In this document: piece after piece, positions 3,852 through 7,120 of the stretch | Layout: the number at the start of each line of letters is the position of its first letter | Numbering within the stretch: position 1 is the first letter of the stretch | Source of the DNA: JBILVQ01 sp044370375 | GTDB taxonomy: Bacteria > Bacteroidota > Bacteroidia > UBA4408 | NCBI GenBank assembly: GCA_044370375.1 | Contig: JBILVQ010000156.1 | Coordinates: forward strand, 1-7,120 | Reading direction: 5' to 3' | DNA: 7,120 nucleotides | Translations under genes and position numbers: made by a program | Notes under the pieces: model-generated | Told to the model about the DNA's origin: nothing | Databases searched by the model: none | Seen by the model: only the letters and a program-made list of their open reading frames with translations

Positions 3852-6813
3852 TTTTTACAATTTTAAAAGTTTTGGTTATTCCGCTTTTGGTTTGAACATT
3901 AAGTTGGTAAATTCCATCAGCAAAATTTTGCAATTGTATTTGAGATGAATTGTTGTTAACGTTTTCAAGAAACAGTGCAACTCTTCCTGTACAATCGTAA
4001 AGAATAATATTTGTGATTTCATCAGCCGCGTTAACATTTACTACAGAAGAGAAGGGGTTAGGAGCAACGGAAACAAAAGCGTATTTTTTAAACTCATCAT
4101 TGTCTCCAGGCAAGATTATCTCAGTTTGCTGAAGCTTTGTTGAATCTGATGTGTTATTGGTGTTGTTTAACCTTAAGTCATTGCCGTTTTGACTTACATG
4201 CCAAAATTTAAAGGCATAGTCACCAACTAATTGTGGTGATTGCAATAATGCAACATGTGGCACCGATAATTCCAGTTTGTTATTAAGCCCTGCATGAATA
4301 ACACTATTGTAGTTTGATGAAAAAATAGCAGCTCCTGTTTGGGTATCATATGCTTCTAAAAAATAGCTTCCAGTTTTGAATCCTTCCAATTTATAGGTGT
4401 TTGTGTTGGGTGCGATTACATCAATCGGATTCACGGCTTCCAATGGGGCGTCTGCACAACTGTTCGTCGTGCCGTCATATATTCCGGTTTTAATTTTCCA
4501 TCCCGATTTTTTATGGTGAACCCAACCAAAGCCCATGTCACTGTGATTGCCTATTCCACTGTTGTCGTTCTGCATAACATAGACTTCCATTTGCATTTCA
4601 TTTTCTTTTTCCTCAGTATTGCCCTCCTCATGAATCAGTTGGTCCATTTTTGACACACTTGGCCTATACTTATGGGTTTCGAAGTCTAAGTCGGCAAAAA
4701 AGGAATTTAGTGCTTCAAAATTTCGGAGCATAGTGTCAAGGTCATAGGTTCTAAAATTACCATCATAAAAATCCTTTCTATGCCATTGAAGCGGAGTGCC
4801 AGCAGTACCGGACATTACTCCTGCCCAAATTGCATTGTGAAATTCAATATCTGTACAATCTGTTTCAATTCGGGAGTCAAATTTTGTATATCCCTCCTCC
4901 GCACCATTGCTGCCAATTTCTGCGAGCAATAGTGGTTTGTCGGAGTATATTCCTAGCTCATTGCCTACAATTGCTGAAGTATTACTTGGCTTGTAAATAA
5001 GGTCATTAATATTTTGAAATCTTATTCTATTCCCACTCCCTGTTCCTAGGGAGTAATTGTAAGTGTTGTATGTCATAAAATCAATAGCTTGGCATGCATG
5101 GGTATTGTCAAATTCATAATTAAATCCATTTATCCCAGCCCGTTCAATGTAGTTAGGAGTAATTATTTTAGCTGGATACATTGTTTTAAGATAACTGGCC
5201 ATAGTGCAGTGCCAGTTTGCAACAGCAGTAACAAGGGAAGGCCGGTGATCTGGAGAGTTAAGGTAGTAAGGGTTGCGTGAATTAAATTGAGGTTCACCAT
5301 TCACTACCTCTTGAACACCATTTACTAATTTCGGAACCTTATTTAAGCCCATATCATTAATTTCGTTCATTAATTGCCATGCTGCAATTGCTGGGGAGTA
5401 TCCCCATCTTGCCTGAGCATACCTAGCCTTGTTTTTCCAGAATCGAATTGCTTCCAAATGAGTAAGAAATTGGTCGGGAAGGGTTGGATTTTGACCACTC
5501 AGTAGTTCATAATTATAAGGATTGTTCTCCCAATTTTCTTGAGGATTGTAACCAGCTATACCCATGAAAAATGGATAATTTGTTTGCAAACAAAAGAGTA
5601 AAAATATGTTATTGTTTTCGCAATAATCAATCGTTTTGTCAAGTTCAAACATGTGTTTTTGCGGTTTTTGGTAATTCCCCAATAAGTTGGGATTAGTATT
5701 TAAGGGGGAATTAAAAGCATCTTCTATTGTGTAATGCGAATTAAATGAAATCAAACGACAGAAATTGCCACCATGGTAAGCAAGTTTACCAAGCAAGATT
5801 CTGTGATCGTTGTATTTTCTAGGTGATTTGCTTTGATATGGGACCTCCCATGATACTTCTGGAAGGTTCATTCCTATTGGAAAAAAACTTGTTTGGCTTT
5901 TTGAATGACGTAAATGTCTCTTATGCAGCCCAACCTCTAAATACCCTTTATGGATCTTTTTTGAATTGTCATTATTTACTCCGGTAAAATGTACTTCCAA
6001 TAAACCATCGTTTACAGGATTGCTACCGTTTAGATTGTTCATATCAATAAAGGAGGCTGTTGGTTGAAAAGTTTGAAGGTTACCATTTACATCCTTATAT
6101 TTTACAGAAAGCACTAATTTATGATCCCCAAGTTCTTGCGGAGCAATTCGTATCCTAAACCTATATTTAGTTGGTTTGGGTATCCAATCAATGCCCTCGT
6201 TGCTAACATTAAGTTCATAGTCAAAATCCTGATAGTAAAACCCGAAAATCGTAGGAGCAAGAATGGTTGTTCCAATTCCGGTAACAGTTTTTGCATAAAA
6301 CACAGTTGCTTCAACACTAATATCCTCCGGGTCATATGGATTTAACCCTGGGTGATTTGCATTTGCTGCTGATATGCCTGAAGTTAAGAACTCATCAATT
6401 CTTTCTTGTAAAAAATCTGGTAACTCCAAACCAAATTCAATTTTTTCAAATAGTGGCACCTCTGGTGGTCCATTTTGATAAGAAAAATTGCATCCCATAC
6501 TATAGTCTGATACTTTTGCTTTGAAAAAAAAGCCGGATTGGGTACTCCCACCAATATGACTGTTTCTTATTACAACTTTACCCCCACTTACAGTAATATT
6601 TGAACTGCCGTTTACTTTGAAGTAATTACTAGGGTGCGAACCTCCCAAATAAACGTTGGATGGCCCTTGAATGGTTCCGTTCACATTACTTAATTCTACA
6701 TCAGGCACATAATATTCACCAATGGGGTACATGGTTTCGCCTTGGGCCAATAATTCTTTTGAGTTAAATAGTAGGGATAAACTCAAAAGGGCAAAAATGA
6801 CTGTTGTTTTCAT
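3844..6813 (-). CDS. Secreted clan GH-A (GH5/cellulase-like) glycoside hydrolase with T9SS type A sorting domain
   Basis: A 989-residue exported enzyme that probably cleaves beta-linked polysaccharide outside the cell. It starts with a Sec signal peptide (MKTTVIF..., likely cleavage after LLA at 23). Residues about 34-290 are an N-terminal beta-rich region without a firm assignment. A TIM-barrel catalytic domain spans about 290-715: FFPIGMN at 310-316, conserved Arg353, ARWGYSPAIAAWQLMNEIND at 468-487 with Glu484 as candidate acid/base, LLLAEIGSN at 628-636 with Glu632 as candidate nucleophile, and the end-of-barrel MSGTAGTPLQWHRKDF at 667-682. The arrangement resembles uncharacterised 'cellulase family' proteins that accompany DUF5060-type domains. 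A C-terminal beta-sandwich (about 740-875) has GFGWVHHKKSGW and GFKTGSYFLEAYDTQTG. The last 80 residues (VAPNPFSSVVNV ... DGIYQLNV ... TFKIVKNE) are a canonical T9SS type A domain, giving export across the outer membrane and likely surface attachment or release. It starts 17 bases after an S74-like gene, and its stop overlaps the barrel gene start. The substrate is not determinable. Confidence 0.88.
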   Translation of the reverse strand: MKTTVIFALLSLSLLFNSKELLAQGETMYPIGEYYVPDVELSNVNGTIQGPSNVYLGGSHPSNYFKVNGSSNITVSGGKVVIRNSHIGGSTQSGFFFKAKVSDYSMGCNFSYQNGPPEVPLFEKIEFGLELPDFLQERIDEFLTSGISAANANHPGLNPYDPEDISVEATVFYAKTVTGIGTTILAPTIFGFYYQDFDYELNVSNEGIDWIPKPTKYRFRIRIAPQELGDHKLVLSVKYKDVNGNLQTFQPTASFIDMNNLNGSNPVNDGLLEVHFTGVNNDNSKKIHKGYLEVGLHKRHLRHSKSQTSFFPIGMNLPEVSWEVPYQSKSPRKYNDHRILLGKLAYHGGNFCRLISFNSHYTIEDAFNSPLNTNPNLLGNYQKPQKHMFELDKTIDYCENNNIFLLFCLQTNYPFFMGIAGYNPQENWENNPYNYELLSGQNPTLPDQFLTHLEAIRFWKNKARYAQARWGYSPAIAAWQLMNEINDMGLNKVPKLVNGVQEVVNGEPQFNSRNPYYLNSPDHRPSLVTAVANWHCTMASYLKTMYPAKIITPNYIERAGINGFNYEFDNTHACQAIDFMTYNTYNYSLGTGSGNRIRFQNINDLIYKPSNTSAIVGNELGIYSDKPLLLAEIGSNGAEEGYTKFDSRIETDCTDIEFHNAIWAGVMSGTAGTPLQWHRKDFYDGNFRTYDLDTMLRNFEALNSFFADLDFETHKYRPSVSKMDQLIHEEGNTEEKENEMQMEVYVMQNDNSGIGNHSDMGFGWVHHKKSGWKIKTGIYDGTTNSCADAPLEAVNPIDVIAPNTNTYKLEGFKTGSYFLEAYDTQTGAAIFSSNYNSVIHAGLNNKLELSVPHVALLQSPQLVGDYAFKFWHVSQNGNDLRLNNTNNTSDSTKLQQTEIILPGDNDEFKKYAFVSVAPNPFSSVVNVNAADEITNIILYDCTGRVALFLENVNNNSSQIQLQNFADGIYQLNVQTKSGITKTFKIVKNE

Positions 6814-6830
6814 TTTTTTTCTTTTTGAAT

Positions 6831-7120
6831 TTATTTTTTCTTCAAGCTGTCTAACTCTTTTTGCATTGCCTCCAACTTTTCGTTTAGTTGGATGATGTAC
6901 AAACTTAAAACTTCAATACTTTGCATTTGCAAGTGACTCATCTCAGCAAGTGGCAATCCACTTTCTTTAATTTCCAAAGCAGATGGAATGTTGGGCAAAT
7001 GTTTGTTTTGTTGTATATAAGTTGCAAAATCGGGTAAGGGCAAAAGGCTATAGCCCTCCTCATAAACATAATCTGGCCAGTTGATATCCTCTACAACAAT
7101 TTCTTTCGTCCTGATTTTTC
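6831..7120 (-). CDS. C-terminal part of a tail-fibre/S74-chaperone-like protein (5' end outside window)
   Basis: The frame is open from the window edge (first full codon ends at 7118) to a TAA at 6831-6833 and gives 95 residues. The visible sequence follows a pattern I know as the common end of Bacteroidota 'tail fibre domain' or S74-like proteins: KEIVVEDINWPDYVYEEGYS, then LPDFATYIQQNKHLPNIPSA, then GLPLAEMSHLQMQSIEVLSL, and a terminal coiled coil (about 70-95) ending in SLKKK. In phage homologues such C-terminal regions help trimerise and fold long fibrous proteins and may self-cleave; the cellular versions are poorly characterised and often sit on long repetitive surface proteins. The catalytic Ser/Lys of an S74 peptidase is not assignable here. 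A TTG at 7043 would give an artificially short protein; conserved sequence continues upstream of it, so the gene clearly runs off the window. It precedes the hydrolase by 17 bases on the same strand, suggesting cotranscription. Confidence 0.8.
   Translation of the reverse strand, partial: KIRTKEIVVEDINWPDYVYEEGYSLLPLPDFATYIQQNKHLPNIPSALEIKESGLPLAEMSHLQMQSIEVLSLYIIQLNEKLEAMQKELDSLKKK

Noticed and set aside
4220..4239. TCACCA/TGGTGA 6-bp inverted repeat in the hydrolase gene
   Set aside because: A 6-bp stem with an 8-base loop is expected by chance several times in a 7-kb window.
5774..5791. TGGTAA/TTACCA 6-bp inverted repeat in the hydrolase gene
   Set aside because: Short and within coding sequence for the GKLAYHGG region; no supporting context.
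2148..7120. A SusC/SusD polysaccharide utilisation locus
   Set aside because: The barrel protein (261 residues) is far too short for SusC, and the lipoprotein has no SusD-like features; only the general theme of surface polysaccharide degradation is shared.

Overview
The window looks like chromosomal DNA of a member of the Bacteroidota, plausibly an environmental Chitinophagales or Sphingobacteriales-type organism. The evidence is a canonical type IX secretion (T9SS) C-terminal sorting domain on a large exoenzyme, an outer-membrane beta-barrel ending in Phe, a short lipobox lipoprotein, a phage-tail/S74-like protein end of a type that is very common in this phylum, A/T-rich leaders without Shine-Dalgarno sequences, and moderately low GC. 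No rRNA, tRNA, CRISPR array, insertion sequence, origin or attachment site was seen.

Layout. Positions 1-1947 hold a plus-strand unit: the basic tail of an upstream protein (1-99), a GNAT-fold acetyltransferase (116-1078) and a NodB-type polysaccharide deacetylase (1081-1947). The spacing is 16 and 2 bases, so they are probably cotranscribed. Positions 1948-2147 are a convergent intergenic region with an AT-rich stem-loop that may serve as a terminator. Positions 2148-7120 are transcribed from the minus strand. In transcription order they encode the C-terminal part of an S74/tail-fibre-like protein (7120-6831, cut by the window edge), a 989-residue T9SS-exported clan GH-A glycoside hydrolase (6813-3844), an outer-membrane beta-barrel protein (3851-3066, start overlapping the hydrolase stop by 8 bases) and, after a 183-base gap with a stem-loop, a lipoprotein with a transthyretin-like domain (2882-2148).

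How it may work together. The plus-strand pair fits cytoplasmic modification (N-acylation and N-deacetylation chemistry) of an exopolysaccharide or its precursor. The minus-strand set looks like an envelope and surface module: an exported polysaccharide-cleaving enzyme, an outer-membrane barrel translationally coupled to it, and a lipoprotein. Substrates cannot be read from the sequence. The most unusual items are a perfect 11-bp inverted repeat inside the beta-barrel gene, the coupled hydrolase/barrel pair, and the hydrolase itself, which carries an unassigned N-terminal region of about 290 residues and an atypical end-of-barrel motif. I found no clear evidence for a wholly new defence or mobile system.
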